Position numbers and translations under genes: made by a program. From the NCBI RefSeq assembly GCF_008632335.1, contig NZ_VWXX01000017.1:1-64000 (forward strand): a DNA stretch of 64,000 bases. Reading direction: 5' to 3'. The stretch is from Thiohalocapsa marina. Its GTDB lineage: Bacteria; Pseudomonadota; Gammaproteobacteria; Chromatiales; Chromatiaceae. This document shows, in pieces, positions 42,083-51,972 of the stretch; the first letter of the stretch is position 1; each line of letters starts with the position of its first letter. The notes under the pieces are model-generated. The model made no database searches. It worked only from the letters and a program-made list of their open reading frames with translations, and was not told the origin of the DNA.

Positions 42083-43131
42083 CAGGGAATGACCAGTTTC
42101 ATCCCCAGGGAAAGGTCGTCGGGGCTGTCGAGCAGATCCCGGTTGGCCTCGAAGATCCGCCGCCAGGCGTTGGCATCGCCATAGACCTTGGCGCTGATGC
42201 GCGACAGCGTGTCGTCGGCCAGCACCTCATAGATGACCGGCACCGGAATCATGGCTGAATCCTGAGCAGCTCTCTGGGCAGCACCCTGATCCGGAACCTG
42301 ATCCGTCATGGCCCCCTCGCCGTCCGGCTCTGCGCCTTGGCGATCCGTGACCTTGGGGTAAGCCGCACCCGGCTCCGCGGGACTCGCTGAGCCGGCGGCC
42401 TGCGCGCCAGCCACTGCAGTCGAGGATGGCGTGGGTTCCGCCACTGTCTGGCGCCCGCTCCCCGCCGTTCCCGCGGCAGCCCGGGCCTCGCTGGTGGCCA
42501 GCCGCGCGTTCAATTCCACCACCCGCTGCAGGGCCTCGGCCAGCCGCGTCTTGGCCGTGGCCAGTTCCAGCGCCAGACGTTCGTTCTCGGTCACCATCCG
42601 CGCCTGTGCCTCTTCCAGGCCTGCCGCGCGCTTTTCCGCCTTTTCCGCCCGCAACTGGGCCTCCGATGCGGCCTGTTGCTGCTGCTGCAGCCGGGCGCCG
42701 AGTTCCGCCAGCTTGTCTTCGGCAACGTCGGCATCCGGCGACCCTTGCGGCAACCCGTCCGCATCGGACAGGGCATCGAGCTGGACCTGCAGCTGCTGCA
42801 ACAACACCGTCTGGGCATCCAGGCGCTCCAGCACCGCCTGGGGCCAGTCGCCTGATACCAGATCCAAGCCTGCCGGATCAAAGGAAGCCGGTTCAGAGGC
42901 TATCCGATCAGCAGCCTGTTCAGCGCGCGACGGCGGGCCGGCGGACGATGGCGTGCCGGATGGCTGAATGCTGGCCGCTTCCGGCTGCCCGGTCTGCTGC
43001 CCGTCCGGCTGCAGCCCCGGCGGCGCATCCGCCGCGGTCGCAACCGCCGTGCCCAGCAGCAGTGCCGACAGCACCACTGCCGGGACGGCCGTCCGGCCCC
43101 GGGAACAGGATCCGCTGCGGGCCGCCATCAT
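42082..43131 (-). CDS. Secreted coiled-coil protein with C-terminal LysM domain (FimV-like)
   Basis: 349 aa. A signal peptide at about 1-33 (hydrophobic VVLSALLLGTAVATAADA), a low-complexity Pro/Gly/Gln region, a long coiled coil (about 100-215) and a disordered Ala/Gly/Pro stretch. The C-terminal 50 residues have LysM character: YEVLADDTLSRISAKVYGDA, then WRRIFEANRDLL and LGMKLVIP. It would bind peptidoglycan in the periplasm. Similar to the periplasmic part of FimV/TspA but shorter. The start overlaps the sohB stop. I could not assign a specific role. Confidence 0.8.
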   Translation of the reverse strand: MMAARSGSCSRGRTAVPAVVLSALLLGTAVATAADAPPGLQPDGQQTGQPEAASIQPSGTPSSAGPPSRAEQAADRIASEPASFDPAGLDLVSGDWPQAVLERLDAQTVLLQQLQVQLDALSDADGLPQGSPDADVAEDKLAELGARLQQQQQAASEAQLRAEKAEKRAAGLEEAQARMVTENERLALELATAKTRLAEALQRVVELNARLATSEARAAAGTAGSGRQTVAEPTPSSTAVAGAQAAGSASPAEPGAAYPKVTDRQGAEPDGEGAMTDQVPDQGAAQRAAQDSAMIPVPVIYEVLADDTLSRISAKVYGDANAWRRIFEANRDLLDSPDDLSLGMKLVIP

Positions 43132-44174
43132 CCGACCCCCCGCGAGACTGCCAGCGGCAGGCGGCTGGCCAGCGCAGACATCCCCAGACGGATGGCGCCG
43201 AGCAGGCGATCTAGCGGCCGCTTGTGGGCCTTGTAGCTCAGCCGGTACAGGTCCGCATCGGCGCGCGCAGCCAGCAGATAGTCGTCGCTGGTCTTCAGCG
43301 CGTCCACTAGACCCAGGGCCAGAGCCTGCTCGCCGTGCCAGTATTCACCGGTGGCCACCCGCGCCAGGTCCAGGTCCGGCCGATAGGTCTGAATGAAGGA
43401 CTTGAACAGCTGATGGGTCTCCTCCAGCTGCTCGCGTAGTTTTGCCCGACCCTCGTCGGTATTCTCGCCAAACAGGGTCAGGGTGCGCTTGTACTCGCCA
43501 GCGGTGTGCAGTTCGAAATCGACGCCGTTGCGCTCCAGCCAGCGATGGAAGTTGGGCATCTCCGCCAGCACGCCGATCGAGCCCACCACGGCAAAGGGGG
43601 CAGCGACGATACGGTTGGCGACACAGGCCATCAGATAGCCGCCACTGGCGGCCACCTTGTCCACCGCCACCGTCAGCGACAGCCCGTGCTCGCGAATGCG
43701 CAGCAACTGCGACGCTGCCAGGCCGTGCTCGTGCACGGCGCCACCGGCGTTGTCCAGCCGGACCAGCACCTCGTCCTCGGCATCGGCCTCCATCAGCAAG
43801 GCCGACACCACCTCGCGCAGGCCAGCCACCTCCGTGGCCATGATGTCGCCATGAAAATCGATCACGAACACTCGGCGACGGTCGCGCGCCACCGCCTTTG
43901 CGCGCTGCTTCTCCTGCTTGCGCTCCTGCTTCATGGCCTGCTTGAAGGCCTTTGGTGGCAGCGTGTTGCGCTTGATCTCGTCGGCCATGTCGGCGAAGCG
44001 ATGGGTCAGGTTCTGCACCAGCAGTTCACCGTCGTCGTTCTGTCCCAGGTCGCCGACGCGCAGCCGAAGTCGCATCAGCAGCAGGCCGAGCAGCCCGAGG
44101 GCGAAGACGAGGGTGAGGGCTTTCGCCAGGAACAGGCCATAGTCGAACAGGGCTTGGATCAGGGCTTCGGTCAA
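43128..44174 (-). CDS. sohB: SohB-type inner-membrane S49 peptidase
   Basis: 348 aa. N-terminal membrane segment (about residues 10-32), a short conserved pre-domain with basic stretches, then the ClpP-like S49 domain. The catalytic Ser is in VAASGGYLMACVANRI and the Lys in LHTAGEYKRTLTLFGENTD, the SppA/SohB dyad. VFVIDFHGDIMATEV opens the domain. SohB is a putative periplasmic quality-control protease and a multicopy suppressor of htrA loss in E. coli. Its 4-bp stop/start overlap with the LysM gene suggests a shared envelope role. Confidence 0.93.
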   Translation of the reverse strand: MTEALIQALFDYGLFLAKALTLVFALGLLGLLLMRLRLRVGDLGQNDDGELLVQNLTHRFADMADEIKRNTLPPKAFKQAMKQERKQEKQRAKAVARDRRRVFVIDFHGDIMATEVAGLREVVSALLMEADAEDEVLVRLDNAGGAVHEHGLAASQLLRIREHGLSLTVAVDKVAASGGYLMACVANRIVAAPFAVVGSIGVLAEMPNFHRWLERNGVDFELHTAGEYKRTLTLFGENTDEGRAKLREQLEETHQLFKSFIQTYRPDLDLARVATGEYWHGEQALALGLVDALKTSDDYLLAARADADLYRLSYKAHKRPLDRLLGAIRLGMSALASRLPLAVSRGVG

Positions 44175-44231
44175 ACGCTTGACTCCTGGAACTTTGAGTG
44201 AGGGCTAAAGTGGGCGGAAGGCCGGCGAGAC

Positions 44232-45071
44232 TCAGACGGCAATGGGGGCGCGAATGCCCGGGTGCGGCTGATAGCCGACGAAGTCGAAATCCTCAGGCCG
44301 GTAGTCGAACAGGCTCCCCGGTCGCCGGGCGATGGCCAGCCGTGGCAGCGGCCGGGGCTCCCTGCGCAGTTGCTCGAACACGATGGCGTCCGTCAGATGG
44401 TTGCGGTACAGGTGCAGGTCACCGAAGGTATGCACGAACTCGCCCACGGCCAGATCGGTCTGCTGCGCCACCATGTGCGTCAGCAGCGCATAGCTGGCGA
44501 TGTTGAACGGCACGCCCAGAAAGAGGTCGGCGCTGCGCTGGTAGAGCTGGCACGACAGGCGCCCTTGCTGCACATAGAACTGGAACAGGCAATGGCAGGG
44601 CGCCAGCGCCATGCGCCCGGCAGCGGCGTTATCTGCCGGCGACAGCGCGGGCTGCGGCAGGTCCGCCGGATTCCAGGCCGACACCAGCAGCCGACGCGAG
44701 TCGGGGTCCGTGCGGACGGCCTCCACCACCTCGGCGATCTGGTCGATCACGCCCCCGTCCGGCGAGCGCCAGCGACGCCACTGGGCACCGTAGATCGGCC
44801 CGAGATCGCCGTCTGCAGCGGCCCATTCGTCCCAGATGGTCACGCCGAGGGCATTCAGCCAGCGGTTGTCGGTGCTACCGGACAGGAACCACAGCAGCTC
44901 CGCCACCACGCTTCTGGTATGAATGCGCTTGGTGGTCAGCAGCGGGAAACCGTCCGCCAGGTCGAAGCGGATCTGCCGACCAAACACAGAGCGGGTGCCG
45001 ACGCCGGTGCGGTCGTCCTTGTCGCAGCCGTTGTCGACGACGTCGCGCAGCAGGTCCAGGTACGACTGCAT
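44232..45071 (-). CDS. thyA: Thymidylate synthase
   Basis: 279 aa from ATG 45071 ([11 protein letters not shown]), chosen because family proteins begin there; an in-frame start at 45113 adds 14 residues. Makes dTMP from dUMP with methylene-tetrahydrofolate. Motifs: [19 protein letters not shown], the catalytic Cys in [33 protein letters not shown], and [10 protein letters not shown]. About 15 residues longer than E. coli ThyA, from an insertion before MALAP ([11 protein letters not shown]). It follows gpmI on the same strand with a 61-bp gap. Confidence 0.95.
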   Translation of the reverse strand: MQSYLDLLRDVVDNGCDKDDRTGVGTRSVFGRQIRFDLADGFPLLTTKRIHTRSVVAELLWFLSGSTDNRWLNALGVTIWDEWAAADGDLGPIYGAQWRRWRSPDGGVIDQIAEVVEAVRTDPDSRRLLVSAWNPADLPQPALSPADNAAAGRMALAPCHCLFQFYVQQGRLSCQLYQRSADLFLGVPFNIASYALLTHMVAQQTDLAVGEFVHTFGDLHLYRNHLTDAIVFEQLRREPRPLPRLAIARRPGSLFDYRPEDFDFVGYQPHPGIRAPIAV

Positions 45072-45132
45072 CAGCGGCGACGGGCCCAGGTGTGCGGCAT
45101 CCGACCCGACCAACGATGCGCAGGACGGCCCG

Positions 45133-46674
45133 TCATTCCAGGGGCTCCAGCAGCAGCGACTGGCCGTGCATGCCCTCGGGCTTGGGCAGGCCCATCAGGT
45201 GCAGCACAGTGGGGGCGATATCCTCGATGCCGCGGCCGATGGACAGGGCCCATGGGGTCTCGTCCACCACCAGACAGGGTACGGGATAGACCGTGTGGCG
45301 CGTGTGCGGCTCGCCGGAGACCGGGTCGATCATCTCGTCGCAGTTGCCGTGATCCGCCGTCAGCAGCACCGAGTAGCCGTGGGCCACGGCGCTGTCGATG
45401 ACGCGCCCGGCCTCGCGATCGAGTGTGCGCACCGCCTCGATGACGGCCTCGCGCACCGCGGTGTGGCCCACCATGTCGCCGTTGGCAAAGTTGACCACGA
45501 TGAAGGCGTAGCTCTGGCTCTCGATGGCCTCGATCACTGCATCGGCCACCGCCGCGGCGCTCATCTCGGGCTGCAGGTCATAGGTGGCCACCTTGGGCGA
45601 CGGGATCAGCCGCCGCTCCTCGCCGGGATAGGGGTCGCTGCGGCCGCCGTTGAAGAAGAAGGTGACATGGGCGTATTTCTCGGTCTCGGCACAGTGGAAC
45701 TGCGCCAGGCCCGCGTCGCTCAGGACCTGGCCCAGGGTCAGCGGCGGCATCTCGTGATCGAACGCGACGGGCAGCCCGTAGCTGTGGTCGTATTCCATCA
45801 TGCAGGTGACCCGGGCGGCGCGGAACCCGCCCCGGTCGAAGGCGTCGAATGCCGGCTGGAACAGCGCCGACACCGTCTGCCGCGGCCGGTCCTTGCGAAA
45901 GTTGAAGAACACCACCGCATCGTCGTCGCGGATCGGCTCGCCGCCGTGGATCACCGTCGGCACGATGAACTCGTCGTCCTCGCCGGCGGCATAGGCCTGC
46001 TCGATGGCCTCGCGGGCGCTGCCGGCGCGACGCCCGGCGGCATGCACCAGGGCATCGAACGCCTGCCGGGTCCGCTCCCAGCGGTGATCCCGGTCCATGG
46101 CGTAGTAGCGACCCGAGACCGTGGCGATGCGGCCGCCGACGGCCTCCAGGGCCTTGTTCACCGCTTCCAGATAGGTGATGGCGGAGCGTGGCGCCGTGTC
46201 GCGGCCGTCGGTGATCATGTGCACCACCGGGCGCGCGCCGTTGCGCCCGGCGAGATCGATCAGCGCCAGCAGGTGGCGCAGATGACTGTGCACGCCGCCG
46301 TCCGACACCAGCCCCATCAGGTGCAGCGGCCGGCCCTGCTCCGCGGCCTGGCGCGCCGCCTTGATCAGCGTCTCGTTGACAAAGAAACTGCCGTCGGCAA
46401 TGGCGTCATCGATCAGAACCAGGTCCTGGCGCACGATGCAGCCTGAGCCCAGGGTCATGTGGCCGACCTCGGAGTTGCCCATCTGTCCGTCCGGCAGCCC
46501 GACGGCGCGCGCGGAGGCCTGCAGCACGGTATGCGGGTTCTGTCCGAACAGGCGGTCGAAATTCGGCGTCTCGGCGATGGCAATGGCATTGTTTGCCTTG
46601 CCGGGGTTGGCGCCGAACCCGTCGAGAATGATCAGCACCGTCGGCCGGCGCGGCACGTCGAAGCCCTTGTGCAT
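45133..46674 (-). CDS. gpmI: Phosphoglycerate mutase, 2,3-bisphosphoglycerate-independent
   Basis: 513 aa, normal length. Interconverts 3- and 2-phosphoglycerate in glycolysis and gluconeogenesis using two Mn2+. N-terminal metal Asp in [14 protein letters not shown], the phosphorylated Ser in [14 protein letters not shown], and metal-binding residues in [15 protein letters not shown] and [12 protein letters not shown]. Alkaline-phosphatase superfamily. Its 466-bp upstream region is shared with the divergent glgC2. Confidence 0.96.
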   Translation of the reverse strand: MHKGFDVPRRPTVLIILDGFGANPGKANNAIAIAETPNFDRLFGQNPHTVLQASARAVGLPDGQMGNSEVGHMTLGSGCIVRQDLVLIDDAIADGSFFVNETLIKAARQAAEQGRPLHLMGLVSDGGVHSHLRHLLALIDLAGRNGARPVVHMITDGRDTAPRSAITYLEAVNKALEAVGGRIATVSGRYYAMDRDHRWERTRQAFDALVHAAGRRAGSAREAIEQAYAAGEDDEFIVPTVIHGGEPIRDDDAVVFFNFRKDRPRQTVSALFQPAFDAFDRGGFRAARVTCMMEYDHSYGLPVAFDHEMPPLTLGQVLSDAGLAQFHCAETEKYAHVTFFFNGGRSDPYPGEERRLIPSPKVATYDLQPEMSAAAVADAVIEAIESQSYAFIVVNFANGDMVGHTAVREAVIEAVRTLDREAGRVIDSAVAHGYSVLLTADHGNCDEMIDPVSGEPHTRHTVYPVPCLVVDETPWALSIGRGIEDIAPTVLHLMGLPKPEGMHGQSLLLEPLE

Positions 46675-46971
46675 GGTGGATACCCCAGAATGAAGATGTC
46701 AGTGCGATGTCGCATTCGGTGCCCCGCGCGGGCGTACACTTGCGTTGCTGCGCGCAGGTCGGTCGCGCGATTCGGGCTGTGCCGGCCTCCGCCGGCGGAT
46801 GGCTGACAGTTTACCGGTCCGGGCGGTGGCGAACCACCGACAGTACCGTCACGGAGTCCAGCACGAGACGCTGCCGCCGGTTTATCATAGGCCGACGGCT
46901 CCCGGATTCCGACCGCGCCAGAGGCAGGAAACACGCGCAGCGCGTTTCGGTCCGTTCGGAAGACCAACTTA
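46675..46971. other. gpmI/glgC2 divergent intergenic region, gpmI-proximal part
   Basis: About 300 bp without a convincing gene; open frames here have no recognisable domain. A small inverted repeat GCCGGC-ctcc-GCCGGC-type hairpin is seen near 46780. Promoters not clear. The glgC2-proximal part holds the 13-bp repeat described separately. Confidence 0.5.
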
Positions 46972-47049
46972 GGACGATCAATTCGGACGATCAATTCGGA
47001 CGACCAGTTCTGACGAACAGTTCGGACGACCAAATCGGACGACCCGTTC
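46972..47049. repeat. 13-bp tandem repeat (iteron-like), six units, upstream of glgC2
   Basis: Six contiguous 13-bp units with consensus GGACGAYCARTTC, starting at 46972, 46985, 46998, 47011, 47024 and 47037. The first two are identical; the rest differ at 2-4 bases. A weaker TTCGGAAGACCAAC lies just before. The array ends about 90 bp upstream of the glgC2 ATG. Spacing of 13 bp is not a whole helical turn, so the units rotate around the helix. Confidence 0.92.
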
Positions 47050-47140
47050 GTGACGCTCCATCCGTGAACATCCAGCAGTTTCGGTTCGACAGCTAGACCA
47101 TTCGACAGCGGCGTCCGCAGTCCGGCGCCCGGAGGACCTC

Positions 47141-48394
47141 ATGCCCGACAGAGTTATTGCATTCGTCATGGCCGGCGGCCAAGGCTCACGGCTACAGCCG
47201 CTGACGGCGGCCCGCTCCAAGCCCTCGGTGCCGTTCGGTTCCCGCTATCGCATCGTCGACTTCGTGCTCAGCAACCTGGTCAACTCGCAGATCCGCACCA
47301 TCTACCTGCTGGTGCAGTACAAGTCGCAGTCGCTGATCGAGCATGTACGCAAGGCCTGGACCATCTCGCCGCTGCTGAACGACCAGTTCGTCACCGTGGT
47401 GCCGCCGCAGATGCGTGCCGGCCAGTCCTGGTTCCAGGGCACGGCGGACGCGGTGCATCAGAACATCAATCTGATCGAGGAACACGCCCCGGATTACGTG
47501 GTGGTGTTCGGCGCCGATCACATCTACCGCATGGACATCCGCCAGATGCTGGACTTCCACAAGGAGCGGGAGGCAGACGTCAGCATCGCCGCACTGCCGG
47601 TGCCCATCGAGGACGCCCGCAGCTTCGGCGTCATCGCAGCCGATGCCGACGGGCGGATCGAGGCCTTCCAGGAGAAGCCCGCCAACCCCACGCCGCTGGC
47701 GGATGATCCGTCCAGCGCCTATGCCTCCATGGGCAACTACGTGTTCAGCGCCCGGGTGCTGATGGAGGCCTTGCAGGCGGCCCAGCAGGCCGGCGAGACC
47801 GACTTCGGCCAGCATGTGCTGCCGCGGCTGCTGGCCAGCGGCCACCGCCTGTTCGCTTACGACTTCGCCAGTAACCAGATCCCTGGCATCAAGCCCTACG
47901 AAAGCCAGGTGTATTGGCGGGATGTAGGCAACATCGATGCCTATTTCAATACCCACAAGGATGTGCTGGGGGCGGAGCCGGTGTTCGACGCCTTCAATCC
48001 GGAATGGCCGATCTACTCCAGCAACTACCAGGGGCCAGTGGCCCGGGTGCTCGGCGGCCAGTTGCGCAACACGCTGCTGGGGGCGGCGACGATCATTCAC
48101 GACAACAGCCGGATCAGCAACTCCATCATCCGCCGCGAGGCGGTCATCGAAGAGGACGTGGTGCTGGAGGACTGCATCGTCATGGACTATGTCCGTGTCT
48201 GCAAGGGCGCCCGCCTGCGCAAGGTGATCATCGATCGGCACAACATCATCGAGCCGGGCACTGTCATCGGCTACGACGCCGAGGCCGACAGCAAGCTCTA
48301 CACCGTCACGCCCGGTGGCGTCACCGTGGTGCCGTCCGGCCAGATCGGCTTCTATGCCCGCAGCGCCGGCTACGGCGGCGGCTATTCCGAGTAG
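47141..48394 (+). CDS. glgC: Glucose-1-phosphate adenylyltransferase, copy 2
   Basis: 417 aa. Nucleotide motif AFVMAGGQGSRLQPLT, KPSVPFGSRYRIVDFVLS, WFQGTADAVHQNI, FQEKPANPTPL and a complete C-terminal beta-helix. Same activity as the copy at 14405 but clearly diverged: this one is in an operon with fructokinase and sucrose synthase, not with glycogen genes. It could supply or draw on the ADP-glucose pool that sucrose synthase uses. Start ATG 47141 follows GGAGG at suitable spacing. The 13-bp iteron lies upstream. Confidence 0.95.
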   Translation: MPDRVIAFVMAGGQGSRLQPLTAARSKPSVPFGSRYRIVDFVLSNLVNSQIRTIYLLVQYKSQSLIEHVRKAWTISPLLNDQFVTVVPPQMRAGQSWFQGTADAVHQNINLIEEHAPDYVVVFGADHIYRMDIRQMLDFHKEREADVSIAALPVPIEDARSFGVIAADADGRIEAFQEKPANPTPLADDPSSAYASMGNYVFSARVLMEALQAAQQAGETDFGQHVLPRLLASGHRLFAYDFASNQIPGIKPYESQVYWRDVGNIDAYFNTHKDVLGAEPVFDAFNPEWPIYSSNYQGPVARVLGGQLRNTLLGAATIIHDNSRISNSIIRREAVIEEDVVLEDCIVMDYVRVCKGARLRKVIIDRHNIIEPGTVIGYDAEADSKLYTVTPGGVTVVPSGQIGFYARSAGYGGGYSE

Positions 48395-48431
48395 TCTGGC
48401 CCGGCAATCCACGTCAGCACAGGCCGCCGCC

Positions 48432-49388
48432 ATGACCTTCGATCCTTCCAGGCCGCCCGTCATCTTCGGCGAGGCGCTGTTCGACTGCTTCCCCGACGGC
48501 GCCGAGGTGCTCGGGGGCGCGCCATTCAACGTCGCCTGGCACCTCAGCGCATTCGCCGCCGACCCGCTGTTCATCAGCCGGGTCGGCCGTGACGCCCTGG
48601 GCGACCGGATCGCGGATGCCATGGCCGCGCACGGCATGGCCACCCGCGGCCTGCAACGCGATCCGGCACATGCCACCGGCACCGTCCAGGTGACCCTGGC
48701 CGACGGCGAGCCCTGCTATGACATCGTGCCCGGACGCGCCTACGACTGCATCGACGCCGACGCCCTGCCCGACGACCTGCCGGCCCAGGGCCTGCTCTAT
48801 CACGGCACCCTGGCCCTGCGGGCGCCGGCATCCGTCGATGCCCTCGGGGCACTGCGCCGGCGCATGCGGCCGGCGGTGTTTCTGGATGTGAACCTGCGCG
48901 ACCCCTGGTGGGGCGCAGACCAGGTGCATGGGCTGCTTGCTGCGGCCCGCTGGGTCAAGCTCAATGCCGACGAGCTGGCCATACTGGCACCGCCCCCCGA
49001 TCGGCCGGAGTCCGGACGGCCGGAGGGCTCGCCTGAGGCACAGGAAAACGCCCAGGATCCGGTGCTGCAACAGGCCCGCGCCCTGCTGCGACAGCACGGC
49101 CTGGAACTGGTGTTCGCGACCCTGGGCGCCGCCGGTGCCCTGGCCGTACGGGCGGATGGTAGCTGCCTGCGGGTGGCACCGGCAGAGCGCGTGGACGTGG
49201 TGGACGCCGTCGGCGCCGGCGATGGTTTTGCCTCGGTGCTCATCCTGGGGCTGTTGCAGGACTGGCCCCTGCAACAGACCCTGGAGCGCGCCCAGGCCTT
49301 CGCCTCGGCCATGGTCGGCCAGCGGGGGGCCACGGTCAGCGATGCCGCGTTCTACCACCGCTTCGCACGCGCCTGGGGCCTGCGCTGA
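48432..49388 (+). CDS. PfkB-family sugar kinase, probable fructokinase
   Basis: 318 aa from ATG 48432. PfkB/ribokinase fold: PVIFGEALFDCFPDGAEVLG at the start, then GGAPFNVAWHLSAFA, SRVGRDALGD and the C-terminal ATP/catalytic signature VDAVGAGDGFASVLILGLL with the base Asp. The sugar is inferred from the neighbour: sucrose synthase releases fructose, which this kinase would trap as fructose-6-phosphate. A low-complexity insertion (about residues 190-213, PESGRPEGSPEAQENAQ) sits after NADELAIL. It is 37 bp after glgC2. Confidence 0.85.
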   Translation: MTFDPSRPPVIFGEALFDCFPDGAEVLGGAPFNVAWHLSAFAADPLFISRVGRDALGDRIADAMAAHGMATRGLQRDPAHATGTVQVTLADGEPCYDIVPGRAYDCIDADALPDDLPAQGLLYHGTLALRAPASVDALGALRRRMRPAVFLDVNLRDPWWGADQVHGLLAAARWVKLNADELAILAPPPDRPESGRPEGSPEAQENAQDPVLQQARALLRQHGLELVFATLGAAGALAVRADGSCLRVAPAERVDVVDAVGAGDGFASVLILGLLQDWPLQQTLERAQAFASAMVGQRGATVSDAAFYHRFARAWGLR

Positions 49389-49456
49389 CGGGCCATGACA
49401 GACCCCGATGAAGGGCATCGCCGATACCCGACGCCTCGGCGTCGAGCCGAAGACTG

Positions 49457-51925
49457 ATGGCAATTGACCACGACGCGCCAGATCCTCGGTCGGGTGTCGG
49501 CACCGGTATCGGTGACGGGTCTGGCCCGGACCGCGAACTGACGCAGCTGATCGCCGCCCTGCGCGACTCCATGCGCGCCGAGCCGGGGGTGACCCACCGC
49601 ATCCTGCACCGCATCCTCGGCCTGCGCCGGGCGTTCCTGCTGCAGAGCGACCTGCAGGATGCGGTGGCCCGGCTGCTGGCAGAGGAGCCGGCGCTGGACG
49701 CCAGCCCGCTGACCCGCACCCTGCGGCAGTGCCAGGAGGCGGTCATCGATGACACCTGGATCTATCTTGCACTGCGCCGACGCATCGCCTGCTGGGACTA
49801 TCTGCGCCTGCACCTGGACACCCTGGACCTGCATTGGGTGAGCGCGGCGGCCTTCCTCGGCTTCAAGGAGCATCTGGCTACCGGCCGCCCGGAAGACCCG
49901 TTCATGCTCGAGGTCGACATGACCCCCTTCGACCGGGAACGCGACAGGCTGCGCGAAGAGGGCTCCATCGGCCGCGGCGGCGAATTCCTCAACCGCAGCC
50001 TGTCCAGCCGGCTGTTCGCGGACATCGGCAAGGGCGCCGAACCGCTGCTGCGCTTCCTGCGCATGCATCGCTGCCGCGACCAGCAACTGATGCTCGACGG
50101 CAGCATCAGCACCCTGGGCGACCTGCGCAATGCCCTGCGCCAGGCGCTGATCCCGCTGCGCCGACGACCGGCGCAAACCCCCTGGGCGGAACTGGCAGCC
50201 GAACTGCGCAACCACGGCTTCGAGCCCGGCTGGGGCAAGGAGGCGGCCCGCATCCGCGACACCATGGGCCTGCTGCTGGACATCCTGGAGGCACCCTCGC
50301 CCCAGGCGCTGGAGGACTTCCTCGGCCGCGTGCCCATGATCTTCTCCATCGCCATCCTGTCCCCGCACGGCTGGTTCGGCCAGTCCAATGTGCTCGGGCG
50401 GCCGGACACCGGCGGTCAGGTGGTCTACATCCTGGACCAGGTGCGGGCGCTGGAGCAGGAGATGCGCCAGCGCCTGCAGGAGCAGGGCATCGACATCGAG
50501 CCGCGAGTGCTGGTGCTGACGCGCCTGATCCCGGAGGCCGAGGGCAGCCTGTGCAACCAGCGCCTGGAGCCCATCGCCGGCACCCGAAACGCGGCCATTC
50601 TGCGGGTGCCCTTCCGTACCAGCAGCGGCGAGGAACTGCGGCCCTGGATCTCGCGCTTTCGGGTCTGGCCCTACCTGGAACGCTTCGCCCTGGATGCCGA
50701 GCGCGAACTGCTGGCGGAACTGGGCGGACGCCCGGACCTGATCATCGGCAACTATTCCGACGGCAACCTGTTGGCGTCGCTGATGGCAGACCGGCTCGGT
50801 GTCAGCCAGTGCAACATCGCCCACGCGCTGGAAAAGCCCAAGTACCTGTTCTCCGACCTCTACTGGGGCGACAACGAGCAGCGCTACCACTTCTCGGTGC
50901 AGTTCACGGCAGACCTCATTGCCATGAACGCGGCCGACTTCATCGTCACCAGCACCTACCAGGAGATCGCCGGCACCGACCACAGCGTCGGCCAGTACGA
51001 GAGCTACACCCACTTCACCCTGCCGGGACTGTATCGGGTCACCGCCGGCATCGATGTCTACGACCCCAAGTTCAACATCGTCTCACCCGGTGCGAATGCC
51101 GACGTCTATTTTCCGTTCAGCGAGCAGGAGCGCCGGCTGTCTCACCTGCAGCCGGACATCGACGACCTGCTGTACGGCGACGCGCGCCCCGGCCAGATCC
51201 GCGGCGTGCTGGCGCGACGCGACAGGCCGCTGCTGTTCACCATGGCGCGGCTGGACCGCATCAAGAACATCAGCGGCCTGCTGGACTGGTACGGCCAGTG
51301 CGCCGCGCTGCGCGAGCAGGCGGACCTGGTGGTGGTGGCCGGCCATGTGGATGCCGAGGCCTCCGCCGACGACGAGGAGCGGGAACAGATCACCGAAATG
51401 CACCGGCTGTTCGATCGGCACGGGCTGGACACCCAGGTGCGGTGGATCGGCATGCATCTGGACAAGCCCCTGACCGGGGAACTGTATCGCTGCATCGCCG
51501 ACGGCCGTGGCGCCTTCGTGCAGCCGGCCCTGTTCGAGGCCTTCGGCCTCACCGTCATCGAGGCCATGAGCTGCGGTCTGCCCTGCTTCGCCACCTGCTA
51601 CGGCGGCCCGCTGGAGATCATCCAGGACGGCGTCTCCGGCTACCACATCGACCCCAACCACGGGGCCAAGGCGGCCCGGCGCATGGCCGAGGTGCTGCAG
51701 CACTGCGCCGAAGACAGCAGTCACTGGACGCAGCTCTCTACCGCCGGGCTGGCGCGGATCGAGGCGCAATACACCTGGCGCCACCATGCCCGGCGCCTGA
51801 TGACCCTGGCGCGCATCTATGGTTTCTGGCGCCACGTCACCGACCTGGACCGGGCGCAGACCCGGCGCTATCTGCAACTGCTATACGGGCTGCAATACCG
51901 GCCGCTGGCAGCGACGCTGGAATGA
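49457..51925 (+). CDS. Sucrose synthase (GT4)
   Basis: 822 aa, full sucrose-synthase length. Reversibly makes sucrose from NDP-glucose and fructose. N-terminal regulatory regions, then the GT-B core opening with ILSPHGWFGQSNVLGRPDTG and GGQVVYILDQVRALE, IGNYSDGNLLASLMADRL, CNIAHALEKPKYLFSD, and the C-terminal nucleotide site QPALFEAFGLTVIEAMSCG with the E-X7-E pair. The first 25 residues contain a GVGTGIGDGSG repeat. Purple sulfur bacteria are known to accumulate sucrose as an osmolyte. Whether ADP or UDP is preferred cannot be read here. Convergent with the Nudix gene. Confidence 0.95.
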   Translation: MAIDHDAPDPRSGVGTGIGDGSGPDRELTQLIAALRDSMRAEPGVTHRILHRILGLRRAFLLQSDLQDAVARLLAEEPALDASPLTRTLRQCQEAVIDDTWIYLALRRRIACWDYLRLHLDTLDLHWVSAAAFLGFKEHLATGRPEDPFMLEVDMTPFDRERDRLREEGSIGRGGEFLNRSLSSRLFADIGKGAEPLLRFLRMHRCRDQQLMLDGSISTLGDLRNALRQALIPLRRRPAQTPWAELAAELRNHGFEPGWGKEAARIRDTMGLLLDILEAPSPQALEDFLGRVPMIFSIAILSPHGWFGQSNVLGRPDTGGQVVYILDQVRALEQEMRQRLQEQGIDIEPRVLVLTRLIPEAEGSLCNQRLEPIAGTRNAAILRVPFRTSSGEELRPWISRFRVWPYLERFALDAERELLAELGGRPDLIIGNYSDGNLLASLMADRLGVSQCNIAHALEKPKYLFSDLYWGDNEQRYHFSVQFTADLIAMNAADFIVTSTYQEIAGTDHSVGQYESYTHFTLPGLYRVTAGIDVYDPKFNIVSPGANADVYFPFSEQERRLSHLQPDIDDLLYGDARPGQIRGVLARRDRPLLFTMARLDRIKNISGLLDWYGQCAALREQADLVVVAGHVDAEASADDEEREQITEMHRLFDRHGLDTQVRWIGMHLDKPLTGELYRCIADGRGAFVQPALFEAFGLTVIEAMSCGLPCFATCYGGPLEIIQDGVSGYHIDPNHGAKAARRMAEVLQHCAEDSSHWTQLSTAGLARIEAQYTWRHHARRLMTLARIYGFWRHVTDLDRAQTRRYLQLLYGLQYRPLAATLE

Positions 51926-51972
51926 CGCCGGGGTGTCTCGCCGGGGGAGCGCCGGGGTTCGACAGCCGGGTT

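Noticed and set aside
46632-47033. Gene on the minus strand covering the iteron region
   Set aside because: It overlaps the start of gpmI on the same strand in another frame, its start lies in the repeat array, and the translation has no recognisable domain.
46972-47049. Plasmid or phage replication origin
   Set aside because: Iterons resemble such origins, but there is no rep gene, AT-rich unwinding region or DnaA box close by, and the flanks are housekeeping genes.
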